Part shown: piece after piece, positions 28,883 through 39,127 of the stretch
How positions within the stretch are numbered: position 1 is the first letter of the stretch
Layout of the letters: the number at the start of each line of letters is the position of its first letter
NCBI GenBank assembly: GCA_903772945.1
Contig: CAICTM010000705.1
Coordinates: 1 to 49,115, forward strand
Source of the DNA: Seminavis robusta
Taxonomy: Eukaryota; Bacillariophyta; Bacillariophyceae; Naviculales; Naviculaceae
Direction: 5' to 3'
DNA: 49,115 bases
The notes under the pieces: generated by a model
Seen by the model: only the letters and a program-made list of their open reading frames with translations
What the model was told of the DNA's origin: nothing
The model's database searches: none
Program-made: the position numbers and the translations under genes

Positions 28883-29710
28883 TGTTAAGGATAAGGGACT
28901 CAAATCTCTTTTTGACAGTTGAGGGCATCAGCTTTCGGCTGCTTGGGTTTCACAAGCTGCTGTGACGAAGATTATAATTTCGTGTGTAAACTTCATGTGT
29001 GATGGTAACAAAATTTATACATTTATACTACCGGTATGGAGCTAAATTTATACTACTGTACATGTATGGGAATCTCCTTCTTTGTGCACTACGCTAAAAG
29101 CTAGTGTAAAGATCTTTCGAGTGTTTTGAGTTTGAGAGAATGAAAGTTATGAGAGAGATTAGAAAGCTATGAAAACTAATCAACGAGAGAGATCATCATC
29201 AAGGGATCGTAGATCTGGTCTCCCGCGGGAGACTATAAAGTGTGATAGAGTAGGTTGCGGTAGTAATTCTACGTATCTCCACGATCCTAAAACGGAACGC
29301 GTGGAAGATTTGTCTAGCATGGATCTAGTAGCGTGGAAGTGCTCCACGCTGGCTAAATATCTAGAGCGATGTTTCATCATCAACCAAGTATGACCAGCGC
29401 GGTCATTGAGAACCCTGTCTCAAATGACTATTCACGAGAGACTCAGTCATGAGTCGAACTCAAACCCTATCTAGGATCGAGTCGCGAATAAGGCTAAGAG
29501 CCGTGTATTGCAGTACACAAAGCAATCCATGAGACTCGCTCTTCCAACCATGCTTCCAGTGGCTGCGTCTCCAATGAATGCACCCACCATAAAGCAACAA
29601 CATTGCCGCCAACACTTACTTGCGCCCAATGATCGCTTCACTAAGTCTTGCTTGCTTTGCCTTTCAAGAAGCAACAGAGCCAACTAACTGCTACCGTATT
29701 GTTGCTTGCA

Positions 29711-30157
29711 GGAGCGTTCCTCAATCGTGCATGAAACCGACCCTAAAATAGGGTTGGATTTAGGGTCGGATTCCCTTTAGGGTCGGGTTTCGAAACCGAC
29801 CCTAAAAATAGGGACGTTTTCTGAAAAATAGGGACGGTTTCTGAAAAACCGTCCCTAATTTAGGGTCGGGTTTCGTTTTAGGGTTCGGTTTGAAAAACGT
29901 CCCTAAATAGAAACGGGACTGCCTGGTAAATACATTGAAAACGCACCAATATTAGGGTCGGGTTTCGAAACCGACCCTAAAAATAGGGACGTTTTCTGAA
30001 AAATAGGGATGGTTTCTGAAAAAACGTCCCTAATTTAGGGACGGGTTTCGATTTAGGGTCGGGTTTCGAAACCGTCCCTATATTTAGGGACGGATTCCCC
30101 CAAACCGACCCTAAATTAGGGTCGGATTTAAAGTCATGCACGATTGAGGAACGCTCC
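29711..30157. mobile_element. MITE/foldback element with TTTAGGGTCGG modules
   Basis: Perfect 24-bp terminal inverted repeats (29711-29734 and 30134-30157), starting GGAGCGTTCCTCAATCGTGC. The interior is a mosaic of self-complementary modules: GGGTTTCGAAACCGACCC, TAGGGACGTTTTCTGAAAAA and AAACCGTCCCTAATTTAGGG. No coding capacity. No TSD is evident next to the repeats as I define them. A diverged, partial relative lies at 41001-41154. Confidence 0.85.
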
Positions 30158-32205
30158 AGATCACTGACAACATCCCCCCTCCCTTCATTGGCACGGGAAT
30201 TGCGCGGAAACGAATTGCAGTCTCCAAGGCGCAGCCAAAGAGTCGAGATTTCCATCCATGGCGATGCTTGCAAGCTGAGCGCTCGAGCTGCTCGATTCCT
30301 CCCTCTGAGGCATGGAAGATGACTGTCGCAATCAAGCTAGATAGGATGGTCAAAGATTCTCCACCTGCCTGTCCCGCGTCGGAGCCATGCGGTAGTTACC
30401 TTCCCCAGGAATCTCGCTCCTTATTTCATTGGGATGAGAACATGCGAACTCAATCTGAAGCATGATCGAATCCCTATTTCATTTTTGTTGAAATCCGAAG
30501 ACCAAGATGGGTGAGTAGCTGTGAGTGTACCGGTACCAATGTCAAGAACAAACGCTCTCGTCAGCAGAAATACCAAGAGGTGAGAGGTGAAACCGGTACC
30601 AATGTATGTCATGAAAAAAGCGGGGAAGCTTGCTCCTTTGGACAGTCAGAAGCCTTTGGGACACGAGAGGGGTTCTCAAGGACGATGAATTCGGAGTCAA
30701 AATTCTTCCATAGAAATAGATAATGACGCTGAGGCATGTGACGCTTACGGCGACTGGAAACTTGCCTCCCTGCGGTAGCCAGAGCACCACAAGCAAATGG
30801 GATTGAGAGAAGCGTCTTCTTCCTCCTGGGTGGTTCGGCAACCACTCTTGAAGCAAGCTCAAAGTAGTATTCGAAGCTTCCCCTTGCTTGCTGCGCTGAT
30901 GACATGGTGGGAGTGACTCTTCTTCGCAGCCTCTCTTTTGGCCAGCCAAACCAGAGTGCTTCGTAGTCTAGCTATTAATAGCTGCATCATGCAACACCGA
31001 AAAGCAACCTAGTGGGCGGATGGAACTGGGTAGCTGGATGTATGTGTGGCTGCGAGAGGAATGTGTGAGTGAGTGAGTACGAAGTAGTTTGTATGTTTAT
31101 AGCTGTTTGTATGCAGCTTAGCAACCCTTTTCATAGCAAACATCCGGTAGAAGAAATTACTGATGCTTCCCTTCAAGCCCAAGGCCCAAGGGTCCATCTT
31201 TCACGTCTTTCGGTAAAACGAAGCAAACCCTTCTATTTGTTGCGGTCCCCAAGAAAGTTCTGGTGGATCGCCTAAAATCCACTTTATTGTAAAAGAAGCC
31301 ATGTGGTCTTGGATATCGCTATGCCTTTCACCATTACATCATGATGTATGTACTCTACTAGACTCAAGCTCTCAAGCCGGCACTCACTACGTCCCCACAT
31401 CCCCATCACCCCCGCCAGCAGCTGCCATAGGAGCATGCTGTGGTAATAATATTATCTTCTTTCCAATGGCATGGGGCAGGGGCAAACCGCAGTGGCCGTT
31501 GTTTATTGTAGGTCCATTTTGTTCTCACTAATAACTCCGAGGAAGAGAATGACAATTCTTGGTTGAAGAAACACCTGAGAAAGAGCACATATTTGTTATG
31601 TCATTTTCATTCCCCTACCTTCTTTACGTGAAGGTTTCTTATACCGTTCTATCTTGATGGTCAAAACGTCAAAACTTGCATACGTGGCTTGTCTTGGAAC
31701 TGACGCCACGACTTTTGAAGCCTCAGTTTGAAGCCTCTCTCATCTCTTATTGTGGGGTACCAAGCTGTGGGGTACTGGTAGCACCGGGCGGAGCACCCAG
31801 TCTAAAATGGATGGAAGAGCTATGGAAGCATGGAAACTATCACCACTGGGACGGGCCAATACCGTTGACAAAGGAAGACCTGCGTGTAATCTTTTGACTG
31901 CTGTTCGGGTAGATTGATGAGCTCTAGCTGGGTAGACTTGTTGAAAGGTGCTGACCTAAAGATTGAACCTTCCGCTACCTGCCAATGTCTTGATGAGTAC
32001 TAGCTAGCTACGGTGTTCTAAACTAAAGATTATACAGGTACCGGTACGGTAGGTCATGGTTGTACAGGTAATACATGTCTAGATAGATAGATAGATAGAT
32101 GAAGTATATGCATATGTGAGAGATGGATATCGATAGGTTTTTCACAGCATTATACTGGTACAGGTAGGTTGCTTCTTCACAGGCACAAGACAGGCAGGAA
32201 TATTA
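30158..32205. other. Gene-poor interval
   Basis: Several short frames exist without motifs. The most protein-like is 31676-31897 (ending WDGPIPLTKEDLRVIF), too short to call. A GATA microsatellite lies at about 32078-32102 (TAGATAGATAGATAGATGAAG). GGTACCGGTACGG-type palindromes occur at about 32035. Confidence 0.4.
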
Positions 32206-33627
32206 TTAACAGGCAGACAGTTGTGGATTCGGAGTGGCTTTGACGACCATACTGAGACTGCGATTGGCACTGCGACTGCGTCGTCGACGACGGGGCTTTT
32301 CCATCTCGGCACTGCGGCGTCGGTTGGGGGATCGATGACGAATGCCCGCGAGTGAGTTCATGTCGCGAAAGCTATCATTGAGCATCATATTGGGGACATT
32401 ACCCGGTCGACTCTTGCGTTGAAAGCAGAGAACTTGCACGACATCATTGCCCAGTTCTTTGATTTGAGCTGCAACTTCGGAGGCTTCCCATGTAGATCGT
32501 GTCGCCAGAATCTGTCCTCCACTCGCCATGGCTTCGACTTGACGGGCCCGTTCCATGGTATCACCCGTATACTCCAACCGTCCCGTGACGGCATTGGTTC
32601 GTGCGTAGACAGGCCCCATGTGAATGGCCACTCTTACACGCAGACCTCGGTCTTGTGTCACGGGACATTCTTGTGCTTCTTCCAGTTCGAGAATGTCATC
32701 GCCCCAGGGAGCATCCCGCAAGGCTGCCTGAAGTCCCAATGCAAAGCTGAGGGCATCCTTGGCCGTATGAAATGCCATGGTAAAGGCATCCCCCTCCGTG
32801 TCGACTTCGTAGCCGCCGTGTTCGGCGCGATGTTGACGGATAATCTCATCGTGCAGATTCAATGCTTCGCGCATGGCCTTGGGGTCGCTTTCCCATAACG
32901 CCGTCGATCCCTGGACATCCGTCAAGACAATGGCGGCCTTTTCCGTCGGAGGTCCCGATGGTAGATCGGATTGTCGTAGTAAGCGCTTTTGATTCTCCAT
33001 GCGAATGAGTAGAGACAGAGCTTCGGCCGACTGTGCCACACACATATTCTCGAGCTTATAGTTGGTTTTGGGAGCGGCGCGGTAGTTGGAAGAGTCATCG
33101 TCCGAGGCATAACTGGCATGGGATCGATCTCCAAACGACTTGTTGTAGCGCAACTTGGGGGCACGGGACATCTTGGAGTTGTGGTTGTTCTCATCGTCCG
33201 AGCCACCACAACTGGCATACGAGCGATCGCCAAAGGAGCGATTGTATTTGAGCTTTGGGGGACGGGGTAGCCTAGTAGAACGACCCGAAGAAGTCCCAAG
33301 CCCATCGGTGCTGTCGGTCGTAGTAGAGCAGGTATCCCCATCGTCAAAGCCAACGCTTCGGTCACTCACGTTGATACCGCCATTATCCAAGACGTATTTA
33401 CGGCAGACACAAGCTAGTTTGCGCTTGTGCAGTCGGTTCGTGATACCCATGGTTTCTAACTGAATCAAAAGACTGTCGCCCTTGAGATACGCCAATTCGC
33501 TGCCGGTAATGCCAGATCTGATAATGGCGGCTTCGTATGCCTTGAAACTGTTGCCTAGCGTACCCACATAGGCAGCAATATCGGAGGCATTGATGTCCTC
33601 TAAGGACTTGGAAGGACTGGTACCCAT
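32206..33627 (-). CDS. SAM domain plus class III adenylate/guanylate cyclase-like protein
   Basis: A 473-residue single-exon protein. It starts MGTSPSK, which fits an N-myristoylation signal (Gly2, Ser6). Residues about 10-82 match a SAM domain (ITGSELAYLKGDSLLIQLETMGI). Two copies of PPKLKYNRSFGDRSYAS / APKLRYNKSFGDRSHAS (123-139, 156-172) form a Ser-rich linker. The cyclase homology domain is about 230-390 and follows the fungal CYR1-like pattern. The metal aspartates are present (LTD237VQGST and EGD280AF). However, the adenine-specifying Lys is Asp276 (EVDTEGD), the transition-state Asn is Glu359 and the Arg four residues on is Gln363. It may be a pseudo-cyclase, a scaffold, or have altered specificity. 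The C-terminus is Arg-rich (RRRRRSRSANRS). Confidence 0.88.
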   Translation of the reverse strand: MGTSPSKSLEDINASDIAAYVGTLGNSFKAYEAAIIRSGITGSELAYLKGDSLLIQLETMGITNRLHKRKLACVCRKYVLDNGGINVSDRSVGFDDGDTCSTTTDSTDGLGTSSGRSTRLPRPPKLKYNRSFGDRSYASCGGSDDENNHNSKMSRAPKLRYNKSFGDRSHASYASDDDSSNYRAAPKTNYKLENMCVAQSAEALSLLIRMENQKRLLRQSDLPSGPPTEKAAIVLTDVQGSTALWESDPKAMREALNLHDEIIRQHRAEHGGYEVDTEGDAFTMAFHTAKDALSFALGLQAALRDAPWGDDILELEEAQECPVTQDRGLRVRVAIHMGPVYARTNAVTGRLEYTGDTMERARQVEAMASGGQILATRSTWEASEVAAQIKELGNDVVQVLCFQRKSRPGNVPNMMLNDSFRDMNSLAGIRHRSPNRRRSAEMEKPRRRRRSRSANRSLSMVVKATPNPQLSAC

Positions 33628-36600
33628 GATTTGTTTGTGTTTTACTCAGAGTACTAGTATGTATTTGGTGTGTGCTGAGTTTGTTGGGAAAGGAAAATAT
33701 GGGGATGGAATCAGACTGGAAAGGAACTGCCACTATGCATACCGGTAGCACTTCCGTTTGGGTAGCATGATACGATACGCTCACCAGGAAGTAAGAAAGC
33801 GAGATGATGACAAAAAGAAAACTGGGTGGTTGACTGTGGGTGTTCTACTGGTCATACTCAAAGCCAGACGGTAGATAAGACGTACATAAGGTACCGCCAC
33901 GAGCCAGTAGGCGTTTGAAGATCATATCCAATCCACGAGGAAGACGCAGGTAAGGTCAGTACCGAAGGCATAATGACCATCGAAATAGGAAGCATCTTGC
34001 CCTTCATTTTGCGGGGCAATACCAGCCAAGACCAGGGACAAAGAATCGGAAAGACTGCTTGGGTTACGCAACTACAAGTTCATACTTGAATCCACCTGAT
34101 GTTCCACGCACAGCTACGTACGCACCGTAGATTTCACCGCTTAAATTTTAATACAAGTCTAGACACTTTAGAGCAAGAAAAGTTAATTGGAGGTTGCGGG
34201 GAATGGACTTTTACAGAGCTCCTTTTGGTGAAACTGCAAGATTGAGTGTATTTTCCACTTCGATTGGCATCTAGCCATGCATAAATATATAAATTCAACA
34301 ATACTTCCAGAGAATCTTTCATATTCACTGTTGTTCTTCCACTATTCATTTGGAAATACTATCCAAGTTGTCAATGGAAAGTTGACTATTCCCGCAACTC
34401 CAGTCGCTGCAGGTGCTTTTGACAGGGAAGCGTAGAAGCAGGCGCGACACTGACTCAGCATCTGCGTGCCTACTACCATAAACACGTTGGTTCTTCAGAG
34501 AGTTCACAGATCTTCCATGAACCCCCCAACTGCGGATAGTGACCGAGCAGCATCAAGATAAGTGGTTCTTAGACCTTGATGGTAAGATTACTTATACCGG
34601 TACTCTTAATCTACAATAATATTGCACTGGTACCTCTACGGTACCGGTATGATCATCTGCTCTTGTTGCGTTGATGGGATGGTACCGGCGCTGTCCCGGT
34701 ACCTGGTACCGGTACCAACGAACTTTGCAGCCAACACCACAAGAATGTTCAGATACAAAAGTACTTCACCTACCTCAAACAAGAGATCAAATGCATGCTA
34801 AAGGTAGAAGAAAGGGATGGATAAATAGATTATTCTAGTTTTGCTTTGGTTGACCTAAACTGCTTCATTGCTTTGAATGCAACAAGCAACCTCTGCTTGA
34901 GCGTTTTGGTGGGTTTCAGAACGGAGAAGAAAGAATAGGAAGATGGTATCTTGACGAGAGTACTTGCAGAAGCTTCCTTGTTCTAGCTGGTACTGGTAAG
35001 AGTGAAGTCTAGCACGACGAGCAAAGTTCCTCGGACAGAATCGAATCGATTGAATCTGCCTGCTTCCTGATTCAGGGTGCGTTCTTGGGTCAGTCTGCTG
35101 AATAGAATAGTTCAAGACTAGCTAGCTAGTAGGATACAAGAGAAGATGCCTCAATGATTTTGGCAGCTTCTTTCCCCCATCTGCCATTGGTTTACTCCTG
35201 CTATCAACCAACCACCAGGACTTGAAGAAGCATGAATTCAGTTCAAAGTTCAATACAGACATACCAGGCAGATTTTATGGAGGCCAGATGAGCCGTGCGC
35301 CTGCTCTACGAGTACGGAAAGAACTCCGGTGCCAGACAGAACGTTGTAGTTGCAAACCTCCCAAAACAGAGCATCATCGCATCATCATAGATCGTTACAT
35401 TAGTTTCTTAAAATCAGAGCATAAATTAGTGCCCTGGAACAATCCCGGATCAGAAAGTACTTTCCGGGTCAGTTTAATGCTGGTTTGCAGAGATTTGTCA
35501 GTCGATGACACCTTCCCTTTCAATTTTTGACCGTACTGGGTAAAATCAAGCTTTTATTCTGTTGCAATCCACCGGTGGTGTCGCCATGACATGGTTACCG
35601 GTACCGACGGTAGCGTAGTCAGTAGCCGACGGTGCAGAGTTCTCAGTTTCGAGCTCGAAACCTTCCGCTTGACAGAGAAACATACATGGTTCCTTTGGGG
35701 CACTTCTCCTCCACCTCGATACCGTGTTGAGTGTGGTTGAGTCACTTGAATTGCAGAGTGCGCAAGCAAGTACAGTAATCAAATAATCATGCACTCCGCC
35801 GTATCGGAAGGTTTCGCCCAGCACTTGTTAGACAATTGGATGGCAAACTGTGGCTTTGCAGCTTCTGCATCCAACGACGTCCAGTGGACTCGACGCTGTC
35901 GCCTGTCGCTCAGGCTATGCATTGGTCCATGACTGGTGCCTTCCACCGGTCATGATCATGCAAGTAATAAGAAGTGCAGAAACCTCGAGGCGCCATAGCT
36001 TTGAAACATGGTCATCTGATCCAGCAATAAGCAAACACCGATCAACAACATTTTGCAATCACACTTGTGCGCTTTAATTTTGAACTTTTCCACGCCCCTC
36101 ATTGGCTCGATGTGTTGACGGCCCATGAGGGCCATACATAAAACGATAGTTAGCGTGAAGAAATAAGATCTTAAAAGAAATAAGATCTTAATAAGCAGAA
36201 ACCGCCGTACCAGTACTCTGGTACTAGTCTACCTTTGTTTGTTATTGTATCTGCGCTACATGTCCACACATGGGCAATTTGTAGCCATCCAGCATTGGTC
36301 TACCCTATGGCCAATACTTGCACAGGGCGGAACACAAGGGAACAAGCAAGGGAATGACTCTTCCAGTCAAACATATCCAACCAGCTACTTCCAACCGGTG
36401 CAAGAGATCTGCCACCACTTTACCATAGCTAGCTAGTAGAACATCCCGGGATTGTTGATGGCTTGATGGCTGGCCGGCTACTCGTGCGGCAGAGAAAGAC
36501 CGAGATCACTGGTACCGGCGGCTAGCTAGGTACCGGTCGCTAGCCAGCAAGCGGTGAGATGCTGATACCGGTACGCAACTGGCCGCTGCCTGATGCACGT

Positions 36601-37189
36601 AAATGCGTACATGTATTTTGCGTTGTCTTAGCTTTCTACCAGCAGCAATAAATCCTGAACGCATCTCCAGTCAGAGCTTCAGTGCTCGGTACTGCTCGGC
36701 TGGATTTATCTGTCAGGACCTGCATGGTACCTACACCAAGCGCAATTATCCTGATCCGTCGCAGTAGGAGCTCCGGTACGGTACCGGGAAGGGCGGGCTA
36801 CTCGTACAGTACATGTATGTTGCCGAATGATGGAAGCTATGATAGATATTAATGCATACACGTTCTACAGAGCGAGTACTCCAGTACTCTGGATAGATAT
36901 CAAGTACTCGTAGTAGCAACCAAGGCGCCCCCCTCTAAGTCCTGCCTTGCAAAGCAATTCATCTGCTTCATGGTGTACTCGAGTGGGCACTGCTCCCCTG
37001 TCTCCTGATACAATCAAGATCAAGAGGGCCGGATGCATGATAAATCCAGGTTTAGATCTAATCAAGTCCTCCTTTAAAGCGGTTGGTTTCAAACCGTTTC
37101 CACTGTGCAAAACCTGAGAGCTCTGCATACACCGGTACTAATATGGGCCGGGTAGCGCTGCGTACACGAAGTGGTCTTGTACTAGTACC
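33628..37189. other. Gene-poor interval
   Basis: About 3.5 kb without a supported gene. Visible items are TACCGGTACC-type palindromes (34600-34720, 36505-36575, 36770-36790), a direct repeat of GAAATAAGATCTTAA near 36160-36192, and scattered short frames with no motif. The part next to 33628 is likely the cyclase promoter. Confidence 0.45.
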
Positions 37190-37430
37190 TTAGTCCTGAT
37201 CCGACTTCTCATCCACGGCCATGCACCAACCTTCTAGAGAGAGATTCTGCCAAGAAGCATCGAAATGCACTTGCTGGTCGCTCGACCAGTGAGCAATCAG
37301 AAAGGTTGGCTCGCCGTCGTCGTCTTGCAAAATATCTTTCAAAGTGTCGCGAGTCCTCGCTGAACGGTATGTCCACTTTTCCTGGTCTTCTTCTTGACGT
37401 GGGCCCGTGTTGATTGTACTATTCAGCTAG
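37190..37430 (-). pseudogene. Possible terminal exon or gene fragment, unknown family
   Basis: The minus strand is open for about 75 codons to TAA at 37190-37192, with well-composed protein including WTYRSARTRDTLKDIL, EPTFLIAHWSSDQQVHFD and LEGWCMAVDEK. A possible splice acceptor (CTAG) precedes it near 37427. No matching upstream exon is evident before the kinase stop codon at 37629. It may be a last exon of a gene whose other exons are lost, or a small stand-alone fragment. Confidence 0.35.
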
Positions 37431-37628
37431 CAACAGCTACTCGAGTACCGGCATCTAACCTGACATGCCTGGACTAGAAACCGGCAACAAGCGTAGAATG
37501 TATAACCACCAACAAAAAGTCAACACAGCCAGAGGCAGTCAAGGTGGAGTCACGGTGGATGCGCATGGGAAGAAACCACTAGGTGTTGCTGGCATACGGA
37601 GCGACGAACCAAAGATGAGCCTCCTGCC

Positions 37629-38720
37629 TTAGTGTGCCCCTTTTTGATCGTACTCGTTGCCGTACATTTCTTGAAACTTTTTGGCAATGTCATGAAGCCG
37701 TTCCAGATACTTTTCGAGCTGCTGCTTCGTTTCTTCTTCGGTCGGCTCTTCTTCCCACAACGGTTGAAATGCCAAGATGTCTCCAAAATCCCAAATCTGA
37801 CGGAGCATGCGAAAGAGTGGTATCAATCGTTTCTCTTGGGTGGAAAAGGGGCGGACGGTTTGATATCCCGTGAGAAAGAATGGGATCCCGTCGGAGCGAA
37901 TCATGGCCGCCGCGTCGTAGATCCTCCACCCGTACGACGAATGATCCCAATCAATGACGGTAAAGGTTTGTGTGGTGTCGTCCCAAAAGAGATTTCCCGG
38001 ATGCAAGTCCCCATGAATCAATCCGTAGTAGGGTGTTTCTTTCTTGAGAGTCAATGTCAATAGATCCCGCATGGCTTGGGCTGTGGGTTGGAAAAAGTCT
38101 AGATGATTGTTCTGAGTCTCCTTATTGTTGCTGTTGCACTTGGAGAGTTCTTGCTGCAGAATCTCCAATGGTTTGTGAAGTAGATAGGTGGATACATCTT
38201 GATGGTATCGCTGGTACTGATTGGAATTTGGATATTCATCCAAGGCTTGGTGCATCCGCGCTTGCAACTCCCCCAAAATGTGGTAGTGGGCGGGTGTGAA
38301 TTGCATCTCTTCCGCTTCGATCCCCTGGGCAAATTCGAACAGAGCCGCGTGTCGTGTGTGCGTCGTTCCATTGTCATTCTCAAATTGGATGTGGCTCAAC
38401 CAATCCCCCGTGTTGGACTGGATGGGTCTCACAGTGGGAATACCGTGTTGTGTGGCCAAGTAGTCTGTCATTTCCAATTCGAATCGAAAGTCATCCGGGC
38501 TCTGTATGTAATACTTGTCATTCAGATACACACGCAAGACATACTTTGTCTGGTTTTCCATCTCTACGACATAGTTGTGGTTAAAGCCAGCTCGAATCAG
38601 CTGGCACTGGATGGGTGTTCCCACGTTGTATTGATTAGCCACCGTCTCGGCAATGGTATCCGTTGGCAAGACTTGGTTGGACCCCAGTTGCTTCTTCTTC
38701 TTCTTGCTCGTTGTCTCCAT
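37629..38720 (-). CDS. APH-family phosphotransferase (protein-kinase-like fold)
   Basis: A 363-residue single-exon protein. LIHGDLHPGNLFWDD (234-248) is the catalytic loop of the APH/ChoK family, with Asp238 as base and Asn243 as a metal ligand. VIDWDHSSYGWRIYDAA (255-271) supplies the second metal Asp257. YVLRVYLNDKY (60-70) is the N-lobe strand that normally carries the ATP-contacting Lys or Arg, here Arg63. The family phosphorylates small molecules (aminoglycosides, homoserine, choline, sugars) or proteins. The substrate cannot be read from sequence. The Lys-rich N-terminus (TSKKKKKQ) has no targeting-peptide look, so the protein is probably cytosolic. The ATG is the first in the frame. 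It is divergently arranged with the hydrolase gene at 39128, sharing a 407-bp intergenic region. Confidence 0.85.
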   Translation of the reverse strand: METTSKKKKKQLGSNQVLPTDTIAETVANQYNVGTPIQCQLIRAGFNHNYVVEMENQTKYVLRVYLNDKYYIQSPDDFRFELEMTDYLATQHGIPTVRPIQSNTGDWLSHIQFENDNGTTHTRHAALFEFAQGIEAEEMQFTPAHYHILGELQARMHQALDEYPNSNQYQRYHQDVSTYLLHKPLEILQQELSKCNSNNKETQNNHLDFFQPTAQAMRDLLTLTLKKETPYYGLIHGDLHPGNLFWDDTTQTFTVIDWDHSSYGWRIYDAAAMIRSDGIPFFLTGYQTVRPFSTQEKRLIPLFRMLRQIWDFGDILAFQPLWEEEPTEEETKQQLEKYLERLHDIAKKFQEMYGNEYDQKGAH

Positions 38721-39127
38721 CTGGCTCGAACTTCAGTTCTGAAACCACAAGAAAGCCACGACGGTCACTGCCAAGAGGAGGAAACACTTGTGCTTATCCT
38801 TGCATCTGTGAAAGGAAGAGCACGACAAAAGACGATGGAGATGTCATCGGCGACGATCTTTGGAAGGAGCGAAGATCGAAGATCCAAGAAGGAAATGCCG
38901 TTCGAGGGTGAGTAATGGTATCAAAACAGCTTTTACTGGCTTACACAAACGCCAATGCCACCATGCCACCATCATTTCGACCGTTCCCATTCCACACAAC
39001 AGATCCGAAGCCGCAAACAAACTAACTTGTGATGGACCTGCAAATGGCCATGCATGTGCCACACACAACCAGTCAACTTCGTACTCAAAACTGCAAGCGA
39101 GAGAGAGAGAAAGCAAAAGTCGTAACC
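38721..39127. promoter_or_regulatory. Shared divergent promoter region
   Basis: 407 bp between the divergent start codons of the APH-family gene and the hydrolase gene. No clear TATA box is visible. An AGAGAGAGAGA tract (39100-39111) lies just upstream of the hydrolase start. Its role as a bidirectional promoter is inferred from position only. Confidence 0.4.

Noticed and set aside
29711..30157. Telomeric repeat tract
   Set aside because: TTTAGGG occurs inside longer palindromic modules in both orientations and is bounded by terminal inverted repeats, unlike a telomere.
30542..30949. 135-codon minus-strand gene
   Set aside because: No domain, overlapping frames of similar length and no splice support.
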